DNA of 36,512 bases from CBDCZI01 sp965224495 (GTDB lineage: Bacteria; Bacteroidota; Bacteroidia; Cytophagales; JAAEPT01). The DNA lies in assembly GCA_965224495.1 (NCBI GenBank), contig CBDCZI010000003.1, positions 1 through 36,512 on the forward strand. Direction: 5' to 3'. Below the pieces are notes generated by a model, which did not search any database, had not been told where the DNA came from, and saw only the letters and a list, made by a program, of their open reading frames with translations. Positions 24,439 to 33,148 of the stretch are shown piece by piece; positions within the stretch are counted from its first letter, which is position 1; the number at the start of each line of letters is the position of its first letter. Both the position numbers and the translations under genes were made by a program.

Positions 24439-25787
24439 TGTAATAAAGAATAAGCAACAGAGAAATAAACCAAAATACCCAACAAATCATTAGTTGTTGT
24501 GATAAACGGACCTGAAGCTACTGCGGGGTTTACCCCAAACCTATCTAACACCAACGGTGTGATTGTCCCCATCAGCGAGGCTAGAATCACAACACTAAAT
24601 AAAGCAATACTCACTGTTAATGCCAAATTAGTATCTACGTTTCCGAAGAGATAGATGGTTAAAAATACTAAAGTGGCAATAATCGCACCATTTAAAATAC
24701 CGATAAAAGTAGAACGTAAAGAAGTAGAAAATAGCTTACGACGAATATTGGATTGCTCAGCTAAATCTTGCACGACAATAGAAGACGATTGAATACCGAC
24801 ATTACCACCTGTCGCTGTAATCAACGGAATAAAAAAGGCCAAAGCAGGAACAATTTGCAATTGTGCTTCAAACAAACCTATCAATCGAGCACCGAGTAAA
24901 CCTCCACCCATACCAATCAAAAGCCAAGGTAAACGTGCCTTAATACCATCCCAAATTTTCGAATCAGACTCAACATCCTGCGAAATACCCGACATGATTT
25001 GTCTTTCGTGCTCTGCTTGTTCGGTTACTACATCAATAATGTCATCAATGGTAATTCGACCAATTAGCTTATTTTGAATATTTACTACGGGGATTGCTAC
25101 CAAATCGTAACGTTGCATCAGGTGAGCTACTTCTTCCTCTTTTGTAAAAGCATCTACTTTTTGTAAATCCTCGTTATACAAATCAGACACCAAGGTATCA
25201 TCAGAAGCAAGGAGTAATTTTTTTATCGAGACTCTTCCTTTTAAGGTGTTGTAGTTATCAACCACATAAACCGTATATACTTTATCAACCTTTTCAGCTT
25301 GGCGACGAATCTCCTCGATACACTGTGTTACACTCCAATCAAGGTTTGCTTTGATGAGCTCTTTTGCCATCAAACCACCCGCAATATCTTCGTCGTAACG
25401 TAACAAATCTAAGATATAAGCCAACTTCTCTTCGTCGTCAATATTGGCAATAACGGCTTCTTTTGTCTTAAAACCTTGCTCATTAAGAATATCGGCACCA
25501 TCATCTGAGTCAATTGACTCGATAAAATCGGCAATTTCGGCAGGTGTAAATGATTTCAAAAATTTTGTTCGGACATCTTCATCCAAATGCACAATAATCT
25601 CTGCACTCAACTCCGTGTCGAGTAAAGATAAAATGTACTTTGATTCTTGCGTGTTGAGTTCATCAAGAATAGTCTCAATGTCAACGGCAGGTAACTCGAC
25701 CAGGTGCTCACGTAAAGCTTCCGCATTTTGTTCTTCAACCGCATTTTTGATGAAGTCTATAAATTCTTGGCTAATCTCGAACTGCAT
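24435..25787 (-). CDS. mgtE: magnesium transporter MgtE
   Basis: MgtE is a dimeric Mg2+ channel gated by cytosolic Mg2+. The protein shows the acidic superhelical N-domain (about residues 1-130, rich in LDEL/VHLDEDVR repeats) and two CBS domains (about 130-250, KELIKANLDWSVTQCIEEI and RYDLVAIPVVNIQNKLIG). Five hydrophobic segments follow from about residue 285 (LPWLLIGMGGGLLGARLIG onward), with the PAVASGPFITTTNDLLGI pore block. ATG 25787 is preferred over TTG 25793. The start lies inside the end of ksgA, a 17-base overlap suggesting translational coupling. In many Bacteroidota ksgA and mgtE are neighbours. Confidence 0.94.
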   Translation of the reverse strand: MQFEISQEFIDFIKNAVEEQNAEALREHLVELPAVDIETILDELNTQESKYILSLLDTELSAEIIVHLDEDVRTKFLKSFTPAEIADFIESIDSDDGADILNEQGFKTKEAVIANIDDEEKLAYILDLLRYDEDIAGGLMAKELIKANLDWSVTQCIEEIRRQAEKVDKVYTVYVVDNYNTLKGRVSIKKLLLASDDTLVSDLYNEDLQKVDAFTKEEEVAHLMQRYDLVAIPVVNIQNKLIGRITIDDIIDVVTEQAEHERQIMSGISQDVESDSKIWDGIKARLPWLLIGMGGGLLGARLIGLFEAQLQIVPALAFFIPLITATGGNVGIQSSSIVVQDLAEQSNIRRKLFSTSLRSTFIGILNGAIIATLVFLTIYLFGNVDTNLALTVSIALFSVVILASLMGTITPLVLDRFGVNPAVASGPFITTTNDLLGILVYFSVAYSLLQ

Positions 25788-26559
25788 GGTCAACTAAGTT
25801 TGTAAGGTCTATAAATTCGGCTACGCTCAATTGTTCGGCTCTCTGATTGAAATATTGGCATGAGCTCGTCAATTCTATCGGCAAACCCAATCCTTTCAAT
25901 GCATTTCTCAATGTTTTTCTTCGGCTATTAAAACCCATTTTTATCACACTCTTGAAAAGCTTTTCGTCGCAGTCTAGTTTCTCTACGTTATTCCTCTTCA
26001 AACGAATGACTCCTGAGTTGACTTTTGGCGGAGGATTAAATGCTTCGGGCGGAACAGTAAATAAATATTCCATATCAAAATAGGCTTGAAGCAATACACT
26101 CAATATCCCATATTTTTTACTTCCTGGAGGTGAACAAAGTCGTTCGGCAACCTCTTTTTGCAACATACAAACCGTTACAGGAAATAGGTTTACATTATCC
26201 AAAACCTTAAAAAATATCTGAGAACTAATATTGTAAGGGAAATTACCGAGTAAACCTGTTCCTAAAGGCAACAAGCTTTCTAAATCTTTCTTCAAAAAAT
26301 CTCCTTCAATAATTTGCCCTTCAGTAAGTTTGAGCTCGTGTTTCAGGTATTTTACAGATTCGGTATCTATCTCAGAAACGGTTAAATTATAATTCTCATC
26401 TCCAAGAAAAAATTCGGTAAGCACTCCCATTCCTGGACCAACTTCTAAGACATCACCTTTCGGGAAAACATCCTTAAAAGCCTGAGCTATTCGATAGGTT
26501 ACGCTATCATCAATCAAAAAATGTTGTCCTAAATGTTTTTTAGCTCTTACGTCTTTCAT
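25771..26559 (-). CDS. ksgA: 16S rRNA dimethyladenosine transferase KsgA/RsmA
   Basis: It dimethylates A1518 and A1519 in helix 45 of 16S rRNA during 30S maturation. ATG 26559 (MKDVRAKKHLGQHFLIDDS) gives 262 residues and the family's N-terminus; a longer frame from 26616 adds 19 residues with no family support. The SAM site is LEVGPGMGVLTE, the catalytic NxPY motif is LGNFPYNIS, and FNPPPKVNSGVIRL is the family signature before the helical C-terminal domain. It is the first gene of the ksgA-mgtE-dehydrogenase operon and divergent from the surface polysaccharide locus. Confidence 0.95.
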   Translation of the reverse strand: MKDVRAKKHLGQHFLIDDSVTYRIAQAFKDVFPKGDVLEVGPGMGVLTEFFLGDENYNLTVSEIDTESVKYLKHELKLTEGQIIEGDFLKKDLESLLPLGTGLLGNFPYNISSQIFFKVLDNVNLFPVTVCMLQKEVAERLCSPPGSKKYGILSVLLQAYFDMEYLFTVPPEAFNPPPKVNSGVIRLKRNNVEKLDCDEKLFKSVIKMGFNSRRKTLRNALKGLGLPIELTSSCQYFNQRAEQLSVAEFIDLTNLVDHAVRD

Positions 26560-26675
26560 TTTGTAAAGATAAGCTATTTTAAACAATGAAATAGCAAGCG
26601 TCTTACAAAATAACAAGTGATAAAATGGGCTATAGTTATATGAATGGTTATTTTTACCAGTAAAAACGATTAGTA

Positions 26676-29249
26676 ATGTATTTACAAAAAAACAAAATAG
26701 CTTTATCTCTGTTGGGTATATTAAGCATTTTTATGTTTTTCTACTTCCTCATACCCGTAGAAGCCTATAATGGTCAAACATATTTTCATTTAAAGGTACT
26801 ACTAACTCCCGTTTTATGGTCTTTTCTATTTTTAGTATTTATAAAATACAACAAGACCTATTTAATAATCGTTTCTTATTTCATCTTTATTATTTCATTG
26901 TTATCTGAATTCCAAAATTTTGGAGTATTACAGACTAAGGACATCTTTGTTTATGCTTTTTTCACCGTATCACTTGCCTTCATTCTAAGCTTTATAAGTC
27001 AATCTCTACATGTTGTAAAAAGATCTCACTTGCCTTTTTTAATTAATTTAACACTTGCCATATCTACCCTAATAATTCCTCTTTTATTTTTACTTTATAA
27101 ATTAAACTATGGAACAAAAATTTCAGAAGAAATTTTAAATGCTTTCTTTCAAACTAATCTTGACGAGTCCTTTGAACATCTTATAGATTTTGTACAGGTA
27201 AAATGGCTATTTATATTTTTGTTCTCTCTGCTAATTATTGCTTTTTTACTCTTTAAGCATGAAAAAAATGAAGTGAGATCATTCAAAGTACCTATCATTA
27301 TATTGCCAATTATCCTTTTCTTTTCTGTAAATATATTTAGTTTTTCTTCATCAAGAATTCATCATTTTATTACAACAAGTGCCAATAAATATTTCAATGA
27401 ATTAGAGTTGTTCAACCAAGTGCAAGAAAAATTAAAAACCGGTGATATTCATTTTGAAGCCACAAAAGAAGAAGAACAAGAAACCTATGTTTTTATTATC
27501 GGTGAATCATTAAACAAAAGGCATATGAGCCTTTATGGCTACCCTCGAAACACAACTCCAAATTTATTAAAACTCGCTAAAAACAATGAGTTAATCGTAT
27601 TCAAAAACGCTTACTCTAACCATACCCATACCGTAGAGGTCCTCTCTTTAGCATTAACAGAAGCAAACCAACTTAATCAAAAAACATATTATGAATCTCT
27701 ATCCCTTTTAGATATTCTAAATAAAGCAGATTTTGAAACTCACTGGCTAACGAACCAAAACCTAAAAGGAATTTATGACAATATGGTTTCTGTTGTTGCT
27801 GCAAAAGCAGATTATTTAATCGGCATTAACAATTCGATAGGAGGAAATGTAAGTACTCAAAACTATGACAATGACCTACTACCCAAACTAAAAAAAGCAT
27901 TAGCTCGTAAAACGACTAAAAACAAAGCAATTTTTATTCATCTGATGGGTAATCATGGCTATTATTGCGCTCGCTATCCTGATGAATTCAATGTCTTTAC
28001 AAATTCCTTAGATAAGGAATCATTTGGTCAACTTTATCCAAATGAAAAAACAACAAACAACATCAATTGTTATGACAATAGTGTATTATATAATGACAAA
28101 GTAGTAGGGAATATAATTGATGAAGTCAAAAAAGAAAGAGGGGTTCGTGCAATTTTTTATATGTCAGATCACGCTGATGATGTATTTCATCAGCTAGGAC
28201 ACAATTCTGAGAAATTCACTTACGAAATGACTCAAATTCCAATGGTCGGCTGGTTCTCCTCTGAGTACAAAGAAAAACATTTTTCTCAGTACGAAACACT
28301 AAAATCACATACCAATAAGTTATTCTCAAATGACTTTTATTACGAAACAGTATTAGGTATTACAAACACAAAAACGGAGAGGTATCAATCAAAATATGAT
28401 TTGAGTTCTCCTGGTTACCACTTCTTAAATGACAGTGCATTTACCCTCCATAGAAAGAAGAAATATACTGGCGATAAAAACCACCTTTGGTGGCAACAAG
28501 AAAACACAAATTATTTAATTAAAACCAAACAATCATCAAGAATATTCCCTCATAGGGTTAATTCTATCGGTAAATTGAAAAGTATTTGGGATAATGGGTT
28601 TCGGTCTTTTGAGTTAGACGTTGTTTTTGACGGAGAAAAATTTGTGATAGGGCATCCTAAAAATAAGACCATACATGATGGCTATTTTACTAAAGAAAAC
28701 GCTCCTTTAATGTGGGGTAATTTAGAAGAATATTTATCTGAAATAAATCATATTGAAGTACAACGATTTTGGCTCGATTTGAAAAATTTAAACGCAACAA
28801 ATTACCTGCAAATCACAAAAAGACTTGATTACTTAAACCAAAAATTTAATATCAAAGAAAAAGTAATTATTGAGTCAGGTACTAATGGTTCAAAAGAATT
28901 TGATTTCCTTAATCAAATGAATTGGCATGCCTCATATTACTGCCCAACTACTGAAATATTAGAACTACTCAAACAAAAGAATGTACGCAGTTTACAATTA
29001 AAAGCAAAAGAAATAGCTTATAAATGCACCCATTCAAGCCTTTCTGCAGTATCTTTTGATCACAGTCTCTACCCTTTTATTAAAACATATTTAGAACCAT
29101 TAATAACAAATGATATCGTTTACCACGCATGGATGGGTCCCCTTCTTTCTTCTCCTAACTTTAAAACTGAACTAGAAAAAAACCTGCTATTCAAAGATAA
29201 AAGAGTAAAAACACTGCTATGCGGTTACCTTTCTAATTATAATTTATAA
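26676..29249 (+). CDS. membrane phosphoethanolamine transferase-like protein fused to a glycerophosphodiesterase-like domain
   Basis: An 857-residue fusion. Residues 5-225 hold six or more hydrophobic segments. Residues 268-580 form a sulfatase-fold domain of the EptA/CptA group: VFIIGESLNKRHMSLYGYPR (metal ligand Glu277), SNHTHTVEVLSLALT (candidate nucleophile Thr317 or Thr319, 40-42 residues later as in EptA), HLMGNHGYY, and MSDHADDVFHQLGHN (Asp498, His499). These enzymes move phosphoethanolamine from phosphatidylethanolamine to LPS or glycans in the periplasm. Residues about 620-857 look like a GDPD/PLC-like barrel: PHRVNS (His626, Arg627), FELDVVFDG (Glu646, Asp648), IGHP (His660) and FWLDLKN. 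I do not know this fusion as an established family. It precedes the ABC exporter by 98 bases. Transferase identity is firm; the C-terminal assignment is moderate. Confidence 0.8.
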   Translation: MYLQKNKIALSLLGILSIFMFFYFLIPVEAYNGQTYFHLKVLLTPVLWSFLFLVFIKYNKTYLIIVSYFIFIISLLSEFQNFGVLQTKDIFVYAFFTVSLAFILSFISQSLHVVKRSHLPFLINLTLAISTLIIPLLFLLYKLNYGTKISEEILNAFFQTNLDESFEHLIDFVQVKWLFIFLFSLLIIAFLLFKHEKNEVRSFKVPIIILPIILFFSVNIFSFSSSRIHHFITTSANKYFNELELFNQVQEKLKTGDIHFEATKEEEQETYVFIIGESLNKRHMSLYGYPRNTTPNLLKLAKNNELIVFKNAYSNHTHTVEVLSLALTEANQLNQKTYYESLSLLDILNKADFETHWLTNQNLKGIYDNMVSVVAAKADYLIGINNSIGGNVSTQNYDNDLLPKLKKALARKTTKNKAIFIHLMGNHGYYCARYPDEFNVFTNSLDKESFGQLYPNEKTTNNINCYDNSVLYNDKVVGNIIDEVKKERGVRAIFYMSDHADDVFHQLGHNSEKFTYEMTQIPMVGWFSSEYKEKHFSQYETLKSHTNKLFSNDFYYETVLGITNTKTERYQSKYDLSSPGYHFLNDSAFTLHRKKKYTGDKNHLWWQQENTNYLIKTKQSSRIFPHRVNSIGKLKSIWDNGFRSFELDVVFDGEKFVIGHPKNKTIHDGYFTKENAPLMWGNLEEYLSEINHIEVQRFWLDLKNLNATNYLQITKRLDYLNQKFNIKEKVIIESGTNGSKEFDFLNQMNWHASYYCPTTEILELLKQKNVRSLQLKAKEIAYKCTHSSLSAVSFDHSLYPFIKTYLEPLITNDIVYHAWMGPLLSSPNFKTELEKNLLFKDKRVKTLLCGYLSNYNL

Positions 29250-29317
29250 CAGCCTTTTCAAATTACTTGCATTAAAGACTCATTCTATAAATAATAGCTT
29301 TTCATTCTATAACTTTT

Positions 29318-29325
29318 TATATTTG
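29318..29325 (+). promoter_or_regulatory. -7 promoter element TATATTTG for the ABC exporter genes
   Basis: An exact TAnnTTTG match 22 bases before the TTG start of the permease gene. It suggests the exporter pair can be transcribed separately from the upstream fusion gene. Confidence 0.55.
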
Positions 29326-29347
29326 TAATTCAAAAAAACAACTTATT

Positions 29348-30121
29348 TTGAAACAGCATTTAAAAAACAGGTTAGAATTAGCTATTACCTTAGCTATTTC
29401 TGACATGAAAATCAGGTATAAAAACTCTGTCTTAGGGTTTGTTTGGAGCCTCTTAACTCCTTTAGTTTATCTAGTCATATTCGTTTCTATTTTTAGCCAA
29501 CGATTAGGTGTAGAAAACTATGCGCTCTACGCTCTTACAGGATTGATTTTTTGGACATTCTTCAACACCACTGTCAGTCAGGTTTTGATCTCAGTTGTTT
29601 CAAAAGCAGAAGTATTAAAAGCGATTAATGTACCTACCATGATTTTCCCTATATCATCAATGTTAGCCGCATTGATAAATTTAGCTTTATCATTGATTCC
29701 TTTCTTTATCTTAATGTCATTTTTTGGTTTTGAACCAAGTTGGAAAACGCTACAATTTCTTTACGTTTTATTTTTCTTTGCTTGTTTTACTTTAGGAGTT
29801 GGTCTTATTCTTTGCACTTACAACGTTTATTTTAGAGATGTAGGTATGTTATGGACAACAATTACTCCTGCTTTATTCTATTTCACACCTATCGTATGGC
29901 AATTAAACGAAGGTATGGTTGCTCGTGATTCAATTGTTTGGACACTGGTTCAGTTCAATCCTATCCATCATTTCTTATCAGGGTTTAGAACTGCTTTTTA
30001 TGATAACCAATGGATGACTTTACAGCAAGTTGGAATTATTACTACACTAGGCATTGTTACTTTATTTATTGGCTATAAAGTAATAACGAGACTAAGTAAA
30101 GGGTTTTATTCACATTATTAA
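29348..30121 (+). CDS. wzm: ABC-2 type polysaccharide export permease (Wzm/TagG-like)
   Basis: The membrane half of an exporter that moves lipid-linked O-antigen or teichoic-type glycans across the inner membrane. The 257-residue protein has six hydrophobic segments. The family N-terminus is SDMKIRYKNSVLGFVWSLL, the amphipathic start helix before the first membrane span, with TPLVYLVIFVSIF following. TTG 29348 is the likely start because no earlier ATG exists in frame and a later ATG (29405) would cut the N-terminal helix. The ATPase gene follows after 6 bases. wzm is used by analogy; KpsM or TagG function is possible. Confidence 0.88.
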   Translation: MKQHLKNRLELAITLAISDMKIRYKNSVLGFVWSLLTPLVYLVIFVSIFSQRLGVENYALYALTGLIFWTFFNTTVSQVLISVVSKAEVLKAINVPTMIFPISSMLAALINLALSLIPFFILMSFFGFEPSWKTLQFLYVLFFFACFTLGVGLILCTYNVYFRDVGMLWTTITPALFYFTPIVWQLNEGMVARDSIVWTLVQFNPIHHFLSGFRTAFYDNQWMTLQQVGIITTLGIVTLFIGYKVITRLSKGFYSHY

Positions 30122-30127
30122 TAGAAT

Positions 30128-30862
30128 ATGAAACAGGATGTAATTATAAAAGTAAAAGATGTAGAAATCTGTTTTTATGTTCATAATGACGGAGTAAGCT
30201 CTTTTAAACAATGGATTTTTAGTTTTGGTACTAAGAAGCTATTTCGCAAATCTTCCGTACTAAAAGATATCTCTTTTGAAGTAAAAAAGGGGGACTCTGT
30301 CGGTTTTTTAGGTAGAAATGGTAGTGGTAAAAGTACCATATTAAAAGCAATTGCAGGAGTTGTACCTCCAGAACAAGGCACAATAGAAGTCAATGGAAAG
30401 ATCGCTCCTATGCTAGCTTTGGGAGTAGGTCTAGAGCCTGAATTATCAGGGTATGAAAACATAAAGATTGGATGTTCTCTAATGGGAATATCACACGCTC
30501 GTACCAAGGAACTCATGCAATCTATCGTTGATTTTTCAGAACTTAGTGATGATGATTTAAAAATGCAGGTCAAGCGTTACTCTTCAGGAATGCGAGCACG
30601 TTTGGGCTTTTCTATGGTTGTTTCAGAGCAATCTGATATCTTAATTATTGACGAAGCATTATCTGTAGGTGATTATTTGTTTGTAGAGAAATGTAGAACC
30701 CGAGTAAAAGAACTACAAGACAGTGGAACAACTATATTATTTGTTTCTCACTCCCTCCCTGAAATTAAAAGCTTTTGTAATAAGGCGATATGGCTACACG
30801 ATGGCTTTTTAAAGGCTCAAGGAAATGTCGATGAAATAGCAGAAATGTATTTAAAAGGGTAG
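30128..30862 (+). CDS. wzt: polysaccharide ABC transporter ATPase (Wzt/TagH-like, no carbohydrate-binding domain)
   Basis: It powers glycan export with the adjacent permease. Walker A is GRNGSGKST (residues 62-70), the signature motif is YSSGMRARLGFS (151-162), Walker B is ILIIDEALSVGD with Glu176, and His208 is the H-loop. The N-terminal 45 residues before the core strand match the extra segment of Wzt/TagH proteins. The protein ends at residue 244, just after the nucleotide-binding domain, so it lacks the C-terminal O-antigen-binding domain of classical Wzt. Recognition may rest on the lipid or a common adaptor. Confidence 0.9.
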   Translation: MKQDVIIKVKDVEICFYVHNDGVSSFKQWIFSFGTKKLFRKSSVLKDISFEVKKGDSVGFLGRNGSGKSTILKAIAGVVPPEQGTIEVNGKIAPMLALGVGLEPELSGYENIKIGCSLMGISHARTKELMQSIVDFSELSDDDLKMQVKRYSSGMRARLGFSMVVSEQSDILIIDEALSVGDYLFVEKCRTRVKELQDSGTTILFVSHSLPEIKSFCNKAIWLHDGFLKAQGNVDEIAEMYLKG

Positions 30863-30888
30863 TTAATTTACATCAAATACCACCCTTT
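30854..30888. terminator. weak hairpin between converging wzt and GT4 genes
   Basis: AAAGGGT (30854-30860) is complementary to ACCCTTT (30882-30888), spanning both stop codons in the 10-base convergent gap. The T run is poor, so termination is only possible. Confidence 0.25.
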
Positions 30889-32396
30889 AAAACAAAGCCT
30901 ATTTCTGCCATTTTTTTAGAAAACGCTTCTTTTGAATGACGGATTTTGATTAATTCATAGGCATTTTTACCTTTTTCATGACCTAATGAAGGGTTATCTA
31001 CAATAACATTCAAGGCTTTAGAGTAGGCTGATATATCCTCAATATCAACAATAGGAAAACCTGTTTTTTCTGTTACAATTTCTCCTATACCTCCTACAAT
31101 TGAAGAAACAATAGGTAAGGCAGTTAAGGCAGTTTCAATTAAAATATTAGGTAAACCGTCAAAAGAAGAAGTGTACAAAAAGGCTGTATAATTTTCTTTA
31201 TGAATTTCGGCATAATTAGTAAATCCACCCATTATTTTCACATTGGGTGTTTTACATAGTTCTTTATATCCAGGTGGATCATTCTGAACATACCCATACA
31301 TATGAAATGTGAGGTGAGGGTTCGCTTTTGCTATTGCTAATAGAAGATCTGGTCTTTTACTCAAGTTTATTCTACTCGCCCATAATATTTTAACATCAGT
31401 TGGCGAGGTAGCTTCTTTCAAGTATTTAGCTTCTACTTTCTCAAGCTTTCGAGGAGGATAATAAATACAATGAAATTTATCTAATGTTGATGATGTAAAT
31501 CCAAAATCTCTCGCAAGGGTTTTTATTATATTGTTATTATCTGTAAACACAAAATCAATGTGTGGAATAGATGCTTTCAAATAATTTTCGACATACCCCA
31601 TTTTAACCATCTGAAGCTTTGGATCTACTGTCAAATCTTTATGGTAAACATACCCAAATAAAGAAACTGCTATTTTTGAAAATGAGGCTAATTGCTTTCC
31701 ATAAGAGGCTAATAAACCCCATGCATGGTAAGAGTTAGCGTTGTAAATAAATTTTGGTTTTAATTGAATACAAATTTTCAGCAGTAATTCTAAATATTCT
31801 TTCTCAGTAAGAGTACCTAAATAAGGTGATAAATGGATAGTTTTTAATTGACCTACAAACCATTCTTTTGCCGAAGTACCGTTACCTTGTGTTGTGATTA
31901 ACAATACTTTTTTACCATCTTTCACTAGATGATTTACATGAGAAGCTGTAACCCATTCAGCACCTCCTTTTTCCATTTCAGAAGTTATTACTAAATAATC
32001 TGGTTTAAAATCTATTTCAAGCATCACCTCCTGAAAAATACGTACTACTTCCGTATCTTCTATGCCTATTTTCACATCTATCTCAGTGGAGGTTAAATAC
32101 TCAATACCTATTTTAGGCTCTATCAACGATGCATCATAAATCATTTGATGTAATTGAGAGCCTTTACCAATAGTAATTTCAATTTCTTCAGAAGATTCTT
32201 TAACCCCATTGATATAGATAACTAATTTTTTATCCTCAAGTTTCTTATACGCTTTTTTGAAAAACGTCTTTAGCACAAAACGTCCACATCTTTTTGTTGT
32301 TTTAATGTTTCGGCTAAAAAAAATTTCCTCCTTGAAATTTTCTTTTTCTAGCTTCCATTCATTAATTAAGCTAGTTTTTAATCTTTTAAAATTCAT
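30873..32396 (-). CDS. GT4-family glycosyltransferase, paralog A
   Basis: A GT-B-fold enzyme that adds a sugar from a nucleotide-sugar donor to a cell-surface glycan, acting at the inner membrane face. After a basic N-terminal 60 residues and an insertion (about 55-80, DKKLVIYINGVKESSEEIEI) comes the acceptor domain (PDYLVITSEMEKGGAEWVTA). The donor domain follows (VKILWASRINLSKRPDLLLAI, TAFLYTSSFDGLPNILIETAL), where the usual E-x7-E region reads FDGLPNILIE. The 507-residue length is above the usual 350-420 because of the N-terminal extension. It is the last gene of the converging glycan set. It is a tandem paralog of 33149-34621, with long identical DNA runs. Confidence 0.87.
   Translation of the reverse strand: MNFKRLKTSLINEWKLEKENFKEEIFFSRNIKTTKRCGRFVLKTFFKKAYKKLEDKKLVIYINGVKESSEEIEITIGKGSQLHQMIYDASLIEPKIGIEYLTSTEIDVKIGIEDTEVVRIFQEVMLEIDFKPDYLVITSEMEKGGAEWVTASHVNHLVKDGKKVLLITTQGNGTSAKEWFVGQLKTIHLSPYLGTLTEKEYLELLLKICIQLKPKFIYNANSYHAWGLLASYGKQLASFSKIAVSLFGYVYHKDLTVDPKLQMVKMGYVENYLKASIPHIDFVFTDNNNIIKTLARDFGFTSSTLDKFHCIYYPPRKLEKVEAKYLKEATSPTDVKILWASRINLSKRPDLLLAIAKANPHLTFHMYGYVQNDPPGYKELCKTPNVKIMGGFTNYAEIHKENYTAFLYTSSFDGLPNILIETALTALPIVSSIVGGIGEIVTEKTGFPIVDIEDISAYSKALNVIVDNPSLGHEKGKNAYELIKIRHSKEAFSKKMAEIGFVLKGGI
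31294..31391 (-). repeat. 98-base exact repeat, copy in GT4 paralog A
   Basis: These 98 bases are identical to 33555-33652 in the other GT4 gene, and flanking sequence stays nearly identical for about 400 bases. Identity extends to third codon positions, while other parts of the two genes have diverged visibly. Confidence 0.95.
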
Positions 32397-32407
32397 TGAA
32401 AACTAGT

Positions 32408-33125
32408 TTAATTAATGTGATTTGAAAACAGTTGCGTTGCTGGAATCACACAATCATTAACTTCTGTCAATAAACTCTCTTTTTTCACTCGAATAAAATG
32501 AGCTGTATCAACAATTACTTTATGGGGAATGTTCGCCGCTAATGTTTCACAATGCCAATGCCAATCTTCATAACCAAATCCATTTTTCTTATCTAATACA
32601 ATTTGAGGATGGCTAACAAACACACTGGTTTTCGTGAAAATTAAACTTGTCCAATAATTTTTGTCTATAAGCTCCCAATAATTAAAATCTTGATCCTCAG
32701 AATCTTTATGCACAAACATATACGGTTCGCCTTTTCCAAAATAAAAGTTAGTTAACGGGTGGCAAACAACATCTCTATTTTCTTTTTCTGAGAAACTTAA
32801 ATGCTTCAACTAACCAGTTTTCACTCCATAAATCGTCACCGTCTAAAAATGCGATATATTTGCCCTTTGCTTGAGACGCACCATAATTACGAGAAGAACC
32901 TAGGTCACCATAATCAACATAGTGAGGTATTATCCAATCAAACCCTGTTTCCTTAAAATAATCTAATGTTTCTTTACTCCCTTTATCTATTACAGCTAAT
33001 ACTTCACAAGTAATCCCTTCTTTTTCTGCAAATAACATTGATTTACGAATAGATAAACAAGAGGCATGGACTAAAGTTCCTTCTGTATGAGCATTTATAA
33101 TTATAGTAATATCAATAGTATTCAT
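32408..33125 (-). pseudogene. GT2-family glycosyltransferase, split by a one-base frameshift
   Basis: Two adjoining minus-strand frames (33125-32775 and 32809-32408) make one GT-A glycosyltransferase. The first part has the donor-binding entry DITIIINAHTEG and the DxD-type FLDGDDLWSENWL. The second continues RDVVCHPLTNFYFG and GFGYEDWHWHCETLA, with the catalytic-base-like ED. Removing one T from TTT near 32795-32799 gives EAFKFSEKENRDVV and a 238-residue protein, a little short for GT2. As written the first part stops after FLRKRK. The cause is either a T-run sequence error or a true recent mutation; phase variation by slippage is less likely because the run is only three bases. It sits between the two GT4 paralogs. 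Confidence 0.82.
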
Positions 33126-33148
33126 ATATATATTTTTTGATGAAAGAA

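Noticed and set aside
25444..25797. 117-codon plus-strand frame, Ser-rich, opposite mgtE
   Set aside because: Serine richness arises from the complement of the acidic Asp/Glu codons of the MgtE N-domain; a shadow.
26500..26616. Longer KsgA starting at 26616
   Set aside because: The extra 19 residues (MLFCKTLAISLFKIAYLYK) precede the normal family start MKDVRAKKHLGQHF and are probably untranslated leader.
30181..30573. 130-codon minus-strand open frame opposite wzt
   Set aside because: It mirrors the Walker A to pre-signature part of the ATPase and has no promoter or family features.
32790..32810. Programmed frameshift or phase-variable tract in the split GT2
   Set aside because: The T run is only three bases and no slippery heptamer with a following structure is evident; simple indel or sequence error is a better explanation.
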